Source of the DNA: Pedobacter jeongneungensis
GTDB taxonomy: Bacteria > Bacteroidota > Bacteroidia > Sphingobacteriales > Sphingobacteriaceae
Assembly (NCBI RefSeq): GCF_000633455.1
Contig: NZ_AYMG01000009.1
Coordinates: 28,384 to 92,383, forward strand
Length of the DNA: 64,000 bases
Direction: 5' to 3'
The notes beneath the pieces were generated by a model that was given only the letters and a program-made list of their open reading frames with translations, did no database searches and had not been told where the DNA came from. The translations under genes and the position numbers were made by a program. Shown one piece after another: positions 6,457-14,476 of this stretch (positions within the stretch are counted from its first letter, which is position 1; the number at the start of each line of letters is the position of its first letter).

Positions 6457-7779
6457 TTAATGGTGCGCGTAAACCGTTTCCAGCTCCGCAACTTCAACCT
6501 CACCATCGGCGGTAATTTCTAAAAGCTTAACGGCTTTTAATTCGTTTACCATCAAAGGATCGTATTTGGCACGTACTTTTACATAGTTTTTAGTAAAGCC
6601 GTGCATATAGCCTGATTTTTGGTCAGCTTCGAAAAGCACTTCGCCTTCGGTACCTATTTGAGATTCGTAAAAAGCCCTGCGTTTTTTATCAGATAAAATA
6701 TGGAGCATTTTACTACGCTCGTTACGCTCACTTCCCGTTACCACACCTTTCATTTCAGCCGCTGCAGTTAATTCGCGTTCAGAATAAGTAAATACATGCA
6801 GGTAAGAAATATCAAGCTGATTTAAAAACTGATAAGTATCTAAAAAGTCTTCTTTTGTTTCGCCAGGAAAACCCACAATCACATCTACACCAATACAGCA
6901 ATGTGGCATTACCTCTTTAATTTTGGCAACACGCTCTACGTACAAATCCCTGCGGTAACGGCGGCGCATTAAACCTAAAATTTTATCGGAACCAGACTGT
7001 AAAGGAATATGAAAATGCGGAACAAATCTTTTTGATGTAGCCACAAATTCGATGATTTCGTTACTCAAAAGATTAGGCTCTATTGATGAAATACGGATTC
7101 TTTCGATTCCTTCTACTTCATCCAGTGCTTTAACCAGATCGAAAAATTTATCTTCACGCTGGCCGTTACGGATCCCGAAATCGCCAAGATTTACTCCTGT
7201 TAATACGATTTCTTTCACACCACTTTCGGCAATCATTTTAGCACGGTTAACCACATTCTCAATGGTATCACTACGGCTTGCGCCACGAGCCAAAGGAATG
7301 GTACAATAGGTACATGGGTAATCGCAACCATCCTGCACTTTTAAGAAAGTACGTGTTCTATCGCCAATTGAATAAGAGGCAATAAAATTATGGTTAACTT
7401 TTTCTATATTTTGCTGATGAACCACAGCTTTAGGCTGCTTGGTTAAATCGGTAATGTATTCTACAATCCTGAATTTTTCTGCAGCACCTAAAACCATATC
7501 AACACCTTCTATTTCGGCAATTTCTTGTGGTTTTAATTGCGCATAGCAACCTACAATGGTTACAAATGCATTAGGTGAATACTTTAAAGCCTCTTTAACA
7601 ACTTTACGGCATTTTTTATCCGCATGCTCGGTAACAGAGCAGGTATTAATCACATACACATCGGCCTGATCCTGAAATTCTACCACAGCGTAACCGGCAT
7701 CGGTAAATAAACGACCGATGGTTGATGTTTCAGAGAAATTGAGTTTACAACCTAATGTATAAAATGCGACCTTTTTCAT
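6457..7779 (-). CDS. mtaB: tRNA (N6-threonylcarbamoyladenosine37-C2)-methylthiotransferase
   Basis: A 440-residue radical-SAM enzyme that converts t6A37 to ms2t6A in ANN-decoding tRNAs. The order is: N-terminal UPF0004 domain with cluster-binding Cys residues (TLGCKLN, NTCSVT, GCYAQ), radical-SAM motif CDYPCTYCTIPLARG, and a C-terminal TRAM-like segment. The start was set at the ATG 7777-7779 (MKKVAFYTLGCKLNFSE). The 20 residues that an upstream start would add do not fit the family. YqeV/MtaB is preferred over MiaB because of the start and length. Confidence 0.92.
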   Translation of the reverse strand: MKKVAFYTLGCKLNFSETSTIGRLFTDAGYAVVEFQDQADVYVINTCSVTEHADKKCRKVVKEALKYSPNAFVTIVGCYAQLKPQEIAEIEGVDMVLGAAEKFRIVEYITDLTKQPKAVVHQQNIEKVNHNFIASYSIGDRTRTFLKVQDGCDYPCTYCTIPLARGASRSDTIENVVNRAKMIAESGVKEIVLTGVNLGDFGIRNGQREDKFFDLVKALDEVEGIERIRISSIEPNLLSNEIIEFVATSKRFVPHFHIPLQSGSDKILGLMRRRYRRDLYVERVAKIKEVMPHCCIGVDVIVGFPGETKEDFLDTYQFLNQLDISYLHVFTYSERELTAAAEMKGVVTGSERNERSKMLHILSDKKRRAFYESQIGTEGEVLFEADQKSGYMHGFTKNYVKVRAKYDPLMVNELKAVKLLEITADGEVEVAELETVYAHH

Positions 7780-7949
7780 TGAGCCTGCAAAGATAAGAAA
7801 TTTGTTCGGAGTTAGGAGTTTGTACAGGCCATAGCGCACAAATTACAGTGAATTAACAAAAGACTAGTTTGCAGTTGGGTGTTTGGAGTTTGGAAAATTT
7901 AACAGAGCAGACTGGTTTACTCTAAACTCCCAACTTAAAACTCCAAACT

Positions 7950-8516
7950 TTATTCATTCCACCGATAACTTTCCTGCTCAAAACCTGCTAAATCCAACAC
8001 CCTGCTAATTACTGTACCTGCAACTTCTTCTATGGTTTTGGGCAAACTATAAAAAGATGGATTTGCAGGACAGATAATTCCACCTGCTTCGGTAACCATT
8101 TTCATGTTGTTAATATGGATCAAGCTGAAAGGCGTGTCTCTAACTACAGCAATCAACTTTCTTCGCTCTTTTAGCACTACATCTGCAGCCCTCGAAATCA
8201 AATCGTTCGATATGCCATGCGCAATACGGCCTAAAGTACCCATTGAGCAAGGAACGATAATCATGGTGTCGTATTTTGCCGATCCTGACGCAAAAGGCGC
8301 ATTAAAATCGTTCTTATTATAAAAAGTAAAGTCTTTAAAATCGTTATAGTTCTGGTTGTTGAGTTCGAACTGCCATACCTCTTTTGCATTATCGCTCATT
8401 ACCACACCAACCGCTTCAATCTGATCTCTCAACGCATATAACTGATCGAATAAAACCTTGGCATATATAGCACCACTGGCACCTGTAACAGCAACAATTA
8501 CTTTCTTTTTCATCAT
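7950..8516 (-). CDS. ubiX: Flavin prenyltransferase UbiX
   Basis: A 188-residue enzyme that makes prenylated FMN from FMN and dimethylallyl (pyro)phosphate for UbiD-type decarboxylases. Motifs seen are VAVTGASGAIYAKVLFDQL (FMN phosphate binding), the PCSMGTLGRIAHGISNDLISRAADVVLKERRKLI block, and a VRDTPFSLIHINNM segment. No ubiD is in the window. Two adjacent ATGs (8516 and 8513) are possible starts. A terminator-ended small transcript, 34 nt upstream on the same strand, may be its leader. Confidence 0.92.
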   Translation of the reverse strand: MMKKKVIVAVTGASGAIYAKVLFDQLYALRDQIEAVGVVMSDNAKEVWQFELNNQNYNDFKDFTFYNKNDFNAPFASGSAKYDTMIIVPCSMGTLGRIAHGISNDLISRAADVVLKERRKLIAVVRDTPFSLIHINNMKMVTEAGGIICPANPSFYSLPKTIEEVAGTVISRVLDLAGFEQESYRWNE

Positions 8517-8550
8517 GAAACAAAAATAGGTTTTCTGGAGGGATTAAAAT

Positions 8551-8617
8551 AAAAAAAGGGCCAGAACATTGTTCTGACCCTACATCTACCTATGAAAAAC
8601 ATACCCTCGAAAGGGTA
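8551..8617 (-). ncRNA. Candidate small RNA or attenuator upstream of ubiX
   Basis: On the minus strand a TATATTTG -7 element (8622-8629) is followed at the predicted start by a hairpin with a UUCG loop (TACCCT-TTCG-AGGGTA, 8602-8617). A short single-stranded link comes next, then a strong terminator stem (GGGTCAGAACA / TGTTCTGGCCC, 8558-8580) and T7. This predicts an RNA of about 65 nt. It could be a free sRNA or a 5' leader with a terminator regulating ubiX, which starts 34 nt further on. No Rfam family was recognised. Confidence 0.5.
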
Positions 8618-8621
8618 AGAA

Positions 8622-8629
8622 CAAATATA
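8622..8629 (-). promoter_or_regulatory. -7 element (TATATTTG) of the candidate small RNA
   Basis: Exact TAnnTTTG match on the minus strand, about 7 nt before the 5' hairpin. A TTG lies upstream, but at a somewhat long spacing (24 nt). Confidence 0.45.
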
Positions 8630-8955
8630 TATAAATTTTTAAAAAAATGTAAGCAAGAAATGTTAAATCGTACAAATGACGTATTTAAATCAAAAACAAA
8701 ATATAACAACCTGATTAACAATGCAATAATTTTTATTAAAAAAATAAAAAAACTATTTTATCAGGTAAAAACACAATATTTTCTATAACATTATTAAGCA
8801 AAATGTATTACAAATTAGTCACTTTTACTCAGTATGCCAATACATTTAGAATTCCATACCGTTATTTCTACGATTTCACTTTACATTTTTTTGATATTAA
8901 AATAACATTTGAACTCAAATACCTTAGTATCTCATATGCGATCTTTCAATCATGA
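8630..8955. other. AT-rich intergenic region
   Basis: About 325 nt between the Crp-like gene and the small RNA promoter, very AT-rich. No ORF, hairpin or repeat was recognised. Confidence 0.5.
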
Positions 8956-9597
8956 TTATTGTATTTCTGTAAACTGCAGCGCCAGCTTTGACCTGATTCG
9001 GCTTAAGGTTTCCAATCTCATGCATAAAAATGAAGCAATATATTTTAGAGGAACCCTGTTAACCAGTTCCGGATAAGATTTCATAAACCTGAGGTATCGT
9101 TTCTCTGCGGATTGTAACCTTGAAATAAGTGCTCTTTCGCAGGCCTGCAAATAATGTAGCTGGGTTATTTTCCGGCTTACATAGTTTACAATCTGGTAAT
9201 TAAGGTATAACAGTTTCGACATGGTGTAGGGAACAGCTATAGCAACTACATCTTCAAGAGCCTGTACATACTCCTCAGTAGGCTGGCTTTCATCCCAAAA
9301 ATTACTAATGTTACCAACAAATTCGTTTTCTTTTGCAATCCAGGTGGTTATTTCCTGGTTATCTTCTTTCATATACCCCCTTACAATACCATTTAAAATG
9401 AGGTATGTACATTTATCGCGGTGCAATGGGGAAGTTATAAACTTATTTTTTTTAAAAGTAACAGGAAAGGTATGGCTATTAATGATAAATTCTATTTCAG
9501 GCGTTAAGTCGTGAAACAATCTATATACTTTTATCAATGGCGAAAAGCCATTAAAAGGTAGCCACTTATCTTCTGAATAAATGTTTTCGGGATTCAT
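8956..9597 (-). CDS. Crp/Fnr-family transcriptional regulator
   Basis: 213 residues. An N-terminal cyclic-nucleotide-binding-like beta-barrel (FKKNKFITSPLHRDKCTYLILNGIVRGYMKED...TTWIAKENEFVGN) is followed by a dimerisation helix and a short C-terminal helix-turn-helix (RVPLKYIASFLCMRLETLSRIRSKL). The barrel lacks the canonical cAMP-contact RxS pair of E. coli CRP, as is common in Bacteroidota paralogs, so the ligand is unknown. It is divergent from the PAS histidine kinase at 9884. A 20-bp perfect palindrome lies between them. Confidence 0.85.
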   Translation of the reverse strand: MNPENIYSEDKWLPFNGFSPLIKVYRLFHDLTPEIEFIINSHTFPVTFKKNKFITSPLHRDKCTYLILNGIVRGYMKEDNQEITTWIAKENEFVGNISNFWDESQPTEEYVQALEDVVAIAVPYTMSKLLYLNYQIVNYVSRKITQLHYLQACERALISRLQSAEKRYLRFMKSYPELVNRVPLKYIASFLCMRLETLSRIRSKLALQFTEIQ

Positions 9598-9784
9598 GTT
9601 TTATCTATTGTGTAACTGCAAAATAATCGCTCAAAAAGAACGACAAACGAAAATATTATCTACCTATTTCTGAAACACAGATCCAGGAAAAATGTTTAGC
9701 TAAAAATAATTTATCCATAAAAATAAATGCTCACTACTGTTTTCTAGTGATTATATATTGAAAAGTTACATAACCTCTGTACAT

Positions 9785-9804
9785 ATACTACATTTTTGTA
9801 GTAT
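9785..9804. promoter_or_regulatory. Palindrome in the regulator/kinase divergent region (possible operator)
   Basis: ATACTACA-TTTT-TGTAGTAT: perfect 8-bp arms and a 4-nt centre, with no U-tract, so an operator fits better than a terminator. The binding protein is unknown; the adjacent Crp-like protein is one candidate. Confidence 0.35.
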
Positions 9805-9883
9805 AAATATTATGCTTTCATAGCAAATCTGTTGGCAATTAACGTCCTAAAGATTATATTTGGTAAAGCGCCAATTCAATTTT

Positions 9884-11731
9884 ATGATCGATTTAACCTC
9901 TTCATTTCTAAAAGCATTATTAAAACACTCCAAATCACCCCTGATTATTTTTAAGATAAAACCTGTATTGGTGGTAGTGGAGCATAATGATGCTTATCAG
10001 GCTTTAATAGAGCGGATTGGAGGGGAATTAAAGTTTTACGACATTGATGCAATCCCTAATCTGTTATCTAACCGGGAAAAGGATTTACTCATTAAAACAG
10101 TACACAAAGTAAGCGAGCTTAAAACAAAAAACAGTTTAATTATCCATCCCATTTATTCCAATTCACCAAATGTGAATTGGGAGCTTGAATTTTCTCCGGT
10201 GTTTCAGGGTCAAAATCCAGTTGAATATATCGTTTGTTCGCTTAAAGAAATTCCCACCAATGAAAATGATCTCGAGCATATTTTATTCGAACTTTCTGAA
10301 AGCGAAGCAAGATTTAGGGGCTTTTTTGAGCAGGCACCCTTGGGTATGTGCGTACTACGGGGCAGGGAGCTAATTACGGAGTATGCAAACGATAATATTT
10401 TAAAACTTTGGGGCAAAACCAGAAAAGAAGTAATTGGCATCCCACAAGAAGAATCACGACAGGAACTTGGTTTACAAAGACAGATATTAAGCCGTGTAAA
10501 GGATATTTTTAAAACGGGTGAACCTTTAACATTAAATGAACTTAAAATTTCGACACCCATAGCTGATGGCTACTTTATAGCCATGTACCAGCCGCTAAAA
10601 AACGATAAAAATGAAGTAACCAGCATTTTAGTAATTATTAAAGATATTACTGAACAGGTAAACTTTAAAAAGGAACTGCTTAAGGCGAAAGATATTCTAA
10701 AAATTGCTATGGATGCTTCAGAAATGGGTTCCTGGAATATTGATATCGAAAGCAAAAAAGTACTTTTATCAGAAAGGGCACAGCAGATTTACGAACTGGA
10801 TAGCAATAAATTAAGTCTGGATGAAGCAAAATCGCTCATCAGTCCCGAAAATTTAACATTACTAACCAGTAGCATCAGGAAAGCACTACATAACAAAGAA
10901 GCATTTAATATTGAATATCAGATCAATATAAACGGGATTAAAGCCAAAACAAAATGGTTAAGAACGGCTGGAAAGGCTTATTACAATGAACAGGGAAAGG
11001 GTGTTTATATTGCCGGAGCTGTTTTGGATATCACAGAGCATAAACAGGATGAGATCAGAAAAAATGATTTTATAGGAATGGTAAGTCATGAGCTTAAAAC
11101 ACCATTAACCGCCTTAAACGCTTATGTGCAGCTTTTACAATATAAACTTAAAGAAACCGATAATGAATTTACGACAGAAACGCTGGATAAGATTAATGTT
11201 CAGTTGAAAAGAATGTCGTTGATGATAGATGGTTTCTTAAATGTATCCCTACTGGAATCGGGCAAAATTTTACTAAATAGAACAGATTTCGACCTTGTAG
11301 ATTTGATTAAAACCATTGCAGAAGAAAACAGGGTAATTTTACCAAGTCATTTTATACAGGTAATCGGATCTGAGGGGATGATTGTAAATGCTGACCGGGA
11401 AAAAATCGGCAATGTGGTGAACAACCTGATCAGTAATGCGGCCAAATATTCAAAAAAAGAATCTTTAATTGCCATAAAATGCGAAAAAAGAAAAGGTGAA
11501 TTAGTGGTGAGTGTAGAAGACGAGGGAATAGGTATTAAAGAAAGCGATATCCCTAAGCTTTTCGACCGGTTTTTCCGGGTAGAGAGTTTGGTTACGCAAA
11601 CCATTGCGGGCTTTGGCGTTGGTTTATATATCTGCGCCGAAGTAATAGAAAGGCATCAGGGAAAAATCTGGGCGGAAAGTAAATTCGGAGAAGGTTCTAC
11701 CTTTTATTTCAGCTTGCCTACTACAGAATAA
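9884..11731 (+). CDS. PAS-domain sensor histidine kinase
   Basis: 615 residues from the ATG at 9884; a TTG at 9860 is possible but less likely. No transmembrane segment is evident, so it is probably cytosolic. Order: an N-terminal PAS-like region, a PAS domain (LSESEARFRGFFEQAPLGMCVL), a further PAS/PAC (LKIAMDASEMGSWNIDIESKKV...ITEHKQDE), HisKA with phospho-acceptor His402 in FIGMVSHELKTPLTALNAY, then HATPase_c with N (NVVNNLISNAAKYS), G1 (DEGIGI) and G2 (GFGVGLYI) boxes. No response regulator is adjacent, so it is an orphan kinase. The signal is unknown. Confidence 0.92.
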   Translation: MIDLTSSFLKALLKHSKSPLIIFKIKPVLVVVEHNDAYQALIERIGGELKFYDIDAIPNLLSNREKDLLIKTVHKVSELKTKNSLIIHPIYSNSPNVNWELEFSPVFQGQNPVEYIVCSLKEIPTNENDLEHILFELSESEARFRGFFEQAPLGMCVLRGRELITEYANDNILKLWGKTRKEVIGIPQEESRQELGLQRQILSRVKDIFKTGEPLTLNELKISTPIADGYFIAMYQPLKNDKNEVTSILVIIKDITEQVNFKKELLKAKDILKIAMDASEMGSWNIDIESKKVLLSERAQQIYELDSNKLSLDEAKSLISPENLTLLTSSIRKALHNKEAFNIEYQININGIKAKTKWLRTAGKAYYNEQGKGVYIAGAVLDITEHKQDEIRKNDFIGMVSHELKTPLTALNAYVQLLQYKLKETDNEFTTETLDKINVQLKRMSLMIDGFLNVSLLESGKILLNRTDFDLVDLIKTIAEENRVILPSHFIQVIGSEGMIVNADREKIGNVVNNLISNAAKYSKKESLIAIKCEKRKGELVVSVEDEGIGIKESDIPKLFDRFFRVESLVTQTIAGFGVGLYICAEVIERHQGKIWAESKFGEGSTFYFSLPTTE

Positions 11732-11742
11732 ATTCTTAGCAA

Positions 11743-11973
11743 TTATAAATTACATAGGCTGGGCCAGAGTTTTTCTTTTTCCACCTCAACATTCATGGCA
11801 GAAAGACCTTGGGCTGTTAACTGTATCTCAAAAGTTACTTTCGAATTTATTATAATTTCATTGGGTATTGCATCCAGACGAAAATGAATATCCTGACCAT
11901 TTTCATCCATTATGATTCCAATGCCTAGTTCAATATTGATCTGAATAACCTCTCCCCTTCTTTTATCACTCAT
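11743..11973 (-). CDS. Small cold-shock-domain-like protein
   Basis: 76 residues starting MSDKRRGEVIQINIELGIGIIMDENGQDIHFRLDAIP. The pattern of five short strands with G-x-G-x-I and a distal F resembles an OB-fold cold-shock domain, but the usual RNP motifs (KGFGFI, VFVH) are degenerate. A longer ORF start (12039) adds a Cys/Phe-rich stretch with no family match, so the ATG at 11971-11973 was chosen. It converges on the histidine kinase with an 11-nt gap. It probably binds nucleic acid, though this is uncertain. Confidence 0.6.
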   Translation of the reverse strand: MSDKRRGEVIQINIELGIGIIMDENGQDIHFRLDAIPNEIIINSKVTFEIQLTAQGLSAMNVEVEKEKLWPSLCNL

Positions 11974-12357
11974 AAATATCTGTAAAAAAATTTGGCAATT
12001 ATAATCAAAAAATGTAGAATTAAAAATACATAAACACAATTATACGCACAACTTAAAGCTATACTAAAACGTTTTTTTTCTAATTAAATAAGTAAATATA
12101 TCAATTCTGATTTTTCCAATCATTATATGGGTTATTCTTACTTAGCAAAACAATTTAGCTATTCAGTAAGCTTTGGATTGTATCGATAGTGCCGTACCTG
12201 ATAAATCGATTTTTACTAATTAAACTATAGAAAACATAGAGATTACGATTATTTAACACAACTAACTGCATTACAGCTTGTTATTTCAAACAAAAAAAGC
12301 TATTTTTATCAAACAAAACGGGTTTTTAAGTGTTATTACCGAATTAATCATCCATCT
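11974..12357. other. AT-rich divergent intergenic region
   Basis: 384 nt between divergent small genes, strongly AT-rich. It should carry both promoters, but no exact TAnnTTTG element or hairpin is convincing. Confidence 0.4.
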
Positions 12358-12558
12358 ATGAAAAATCTCAATCAAACCACAGGCATTAAGGAAGAAATTA
12401 TCCTACTATCCGAAGAAACAGACCGTAATTATTGGGCAAACCGCCTTGGAGTGAGTTCTGAGGTCTTGAAATCAGCAGTTAGAGCCACCAGGTGTATTAC
12501 ATTGAATCAAATTACGGCTTATTTAAACCAACAAAAGAAAACAATCAGTATTTCCTGA
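12358..12558 (+). CDS. DUF3606-like small protein
   Basis: 66 residues. The core LSEETDRNYWANRLGVSSEVLKSAVRATRCITLNQITAYL fits the DUF3606 pattern: a Tyr-Trp pair, then a helix-turn-helix-like LGV...L..AV. These proteins are short, common in Bacteroidota and proteobacteria, and of unknown function. It stands alone, flanked by AT-rich DNA upstream and a palindromic repeat downstream. Confidence 0.7.
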   Translation: MKNLNQTTGIKEEIILLSEETDRNYWANRLGVSSEVLKSAVRATRCITLNQITAYLNQQKKTISIS

Positions 12559-12596
12559 TTTTTTGGTATTTGAGCTTTTAACTGCACTTAATAAAA

Positions 12597-12680
12597 TGTC
12601 ATCTTTCCCACGAAAGCGGGAATCTTAAGATGATAGGCTTTAAGATTCCCAACCTGCGAGCTATCGGGTTGGGAATGACA
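12597..12680. repeat. Palindromic intergenic repeat (TGTCAT...GGGAATGACA)
   Basis: TGTCATctttccCACGAAAGCGGGAATCTTAA and TTAAGATTCCCAACCTGCGAG...TTGGGAATGACA form a long imperfect inverted repeat with inner sub-stems. No second copy was noticed in the window. It could fold as a terminator-like structure, but it lacks a U-tract. Confidence 0.55.
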
Positions 12681-12777
12681 ATCTCTCCAATCTTACAGAA
12701 GACTGTATTTTATATTGATTTTCATACAAATAGATGAATCATCAAGATGATAATCTGTGATGCAACTTTTACATTGC

Positions 12778-13098
12778 TTAATGCTTTAACCTGGCAACAC
12801 AATAAGCCAATAGATTGATCGATTCTTTTGAAATTTTCTTATGGTCAAGGCTATCTTTGATATTGCTAACCGCATTTCCCAGTTTATCTTCTAAAAGATC
12901 GAGCATACCCATAATATTTTCTGGTGCCACAGTTAATGATAGAATAGGATAATATTTATTTTCCAGGTCTTTTTTCTGTGTATTTGTCGCTAAATCCAAT
13001 GTCCACTCTTCGTTTGCTGAAAAGCCATATTCGTGCCTGGTATTGTTCAATTCATACAAAAAAACCTTTGCCTGAACTTTTTGATCATTATTTGCCAT
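12778..13098 (-). CDS. Hypothetical protein, translationally coupled to a small basic protein
   Basis: 106 residues from the ATG at 13096-13098 (MANNDQKVQAKVFLYELNNTRHEYGFSANEEW). It is soluble, with mixed alpha/beta character and a C-terminal helical part (LLEDKLGNAVSNIKDSLDHKKISKESINLLAYCVARL). No family was recognised. Its start codon overlaps the last 11 nt of the upstream small ORF (13088-13219), which favours this start over the ATT/GTG-type upstream extension and suggests translational coupling. Confidence 0.65.
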   Translation of the reverse strand: MANNDQKVQAKVFLYELNNTRHEYGFSANEEWTLDLATNTQKKDLENKYYPILSLTVAPENIMGMLDLLEDKLGNAVSNIKDSLDHKKISKESINLLAYCVARLKH

Positions 13099-13219
13099 TT
13101 TTACCCGGTTTTTTGGCGAAGGGATCAATTTCAGTTTTTGCAGATTTACCTTTCCCGGACTGATAATCTGAGGGTGCTTTTTTGTTTACACTGGCCTCTT
13201 TCTTTTTGTCTCTACTCAT
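13088..13219 (-). CDS. Small basic lysine-rich protein (43 residues)
   Basis: Starts MSRDKKKEASVNKKAPSDYQ and ends AKKPGKNGK: 43 residues with about 13 Lys and no hydrophobic segment, so it is probably disordered. Its stop overlaps the start of the next gene by 11 nt (ATGGCAAATAA). The overlap and the clean reading frame support a real gene despite the short length. The function is unknown; nucleic acid or ribosome binding is possible from charge alone. Confidence 0.6.
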   Translation of the reverse strand: MSRDKKKEASVNKKAPSDYQSGKGKSAKTEIDPFAKKPGKNGK

Positions 13220-13539
13220 GAATCTTAAATGTTTATTTTTGAATAAGACCAATCATCATTGCATAAACAATTCGGTGACCGGAATAATAAATACTCACCT
13301 AAATAAAAGATTAGAGAATACCGTAATGGTACATCAGTGAGAGAAAAGAATAATAATAAGATTACTGATATAATCAAATATACATTAATAAATGGCGAAA
13401 ACCATCATAGAATTATAGTTATAAAGATATATATTTTAGATGGCCCGAGCAGTTAACTAAATATTAAAAAGAAAAACATTACCTATAAAAAAGGCTGAAA
13501 AATTAATTTCAGCCTTTTAAAACGGTATTATTGATAAAC
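13220..13539. other. AT-rich intergenic region with a terminator
   Basis: 320 nt. Apart from the terminator at 13489-13518, nothing was recognised. Confidence 0.5.
13489..13518 (-). terminator. Intrinsic terminator of the OmpA-family gene
   Basis: Stem AAAAGGCTGAAA / TTTCAGCCTTTT with a 6-nt loop, lying 22 nt past the stop of the minus-strand gene. It ends in a T-rich run on the minus strand. Confidence 0.75.
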
Positions 13540-14403
13540 TTATTTTTGTGATTGCTCAGGAGCTTTTCCAATCAGATCCATAAACTGATCCAGCTTAGGC
13601 GTAATAATAATCTGTGTACGTCTGTTTTTGGCTTTCCCTCCAGCAGTTGCATTATCTGCAATTGGGTTAAACTCGCCACGGCCACCTGCTGTTAAGCGTT
13701 TAGGATCGACAGCATATTTAGTTTGCAATACCTGAACCACTGATGAAGCACGTAAGGCGCTTAAATCCCAGTTGTTACGGATATTGGTCTGCGTAATTGG
13801 CACATTATCGGTATTACCTTCAATCAACACATCATAAGTATCGTAATCTTTAATGATTTTAGCGATTTTGCTTAAAGTTTCTCCAGCTTTATCAGAAACC
13901 TCGTAACTACCCGATTTATAAAGCATATTGTCGGCTAAAGAGATATAAACCACACCTTTAAGCACCTGTACATCAACATCTCCAAGTTCTTCCCTGCTTA
14001 ATGAACGGGTTAAATTATTGGTTAATACCATGTTAAGCGAATCACTTTTGTTTTTGGCATTTACCAGTTGTTTGATGTATTTATTCGAACTGTTAATTTC
14101 ATCAACCAGTTTCGAGATATTAACGTTCCCTTGGTTACTCGAGTTTAAACATTTGTTCAGGGCGTCTTGTAAAGCGGTAACATTAGCTCTTTCTGAAGCA
14201 ATCTGTTCTTCTAAACTTTTTACCCTGCTGGTGCTTCCGCTAAGTTCGCGTTGGCTATCCTGATATTTATTGCTGAGTTCCTGATTTCTTTCTCTCAATT
14301 TCGAATAAGTATCCTGAAGTTCAGCGTATTTTTTATTACTTACACAACCTGCAGCAAGGGCCAGGCCAAAGAGCATTAAAGGGATTGATTTGTATAATTT
14401 CAT
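13540..14403 (-). CDS. OmpA-family lipoprotein with coiled coil
   Basis: 287 residues. A lipoprotein signal peptide (MKLYKSIPLMLFGLALAAGC, Cys20) is followed by a long coiled coil (YAELQDTYSKLRERNQELSNKYQDSQRELSG..., residues about 25-95) and a C-terminal OmpA-like peptidoglycan-binding domain (VLIEGNTDNVPI...NWDLSALRASSVVQVL...RLTAGGRGEFNPIADN...KNRRTQIIITPK). It probably tethers the outer membrane to the wall through a rigid stalk. The layout is typical of a large Bacteroidota family. It is monocistronic, with its own terminator. Confidence 0.9.
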   Translation of the reverse strand: MKLYKSIPLMLFGLALAAGCVSNKKYAELQDTYSKLRERNQELSNKYQDSQRELSGSTSRVKSLEEQIASERANVTALQDALNKCLNSSNQGNVNISKLVDEINSSNKYIKQLVNAKNKSDSLNMVLTNNLTRSLSREELGDVDVQVLKGVVYISLADNMLYKSGSYEVSDKAGETLSKIAKIIKDYDTYDVLIEGNTDNVPITQTNIRNNWDLSALRASSVVQVLQTKYAVDPKRLTAGGRGEFNPIADNATAGGKAKNRRTQIIITPKLDQFMDLIGKAPEQSQK

Positions 14404-14476
14404 AATTTTTATTTTTTTATTGCTAACATGTCAACAAATTTCCTGCCGCAAAGTTTATTATGCACATTAACCGATG

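Noticed and set aside
7780..7839. Upstream extension of mtaB
   Set aside because: The added 20 residues do not match the family, which begins at MKKVAFYTLGCK.
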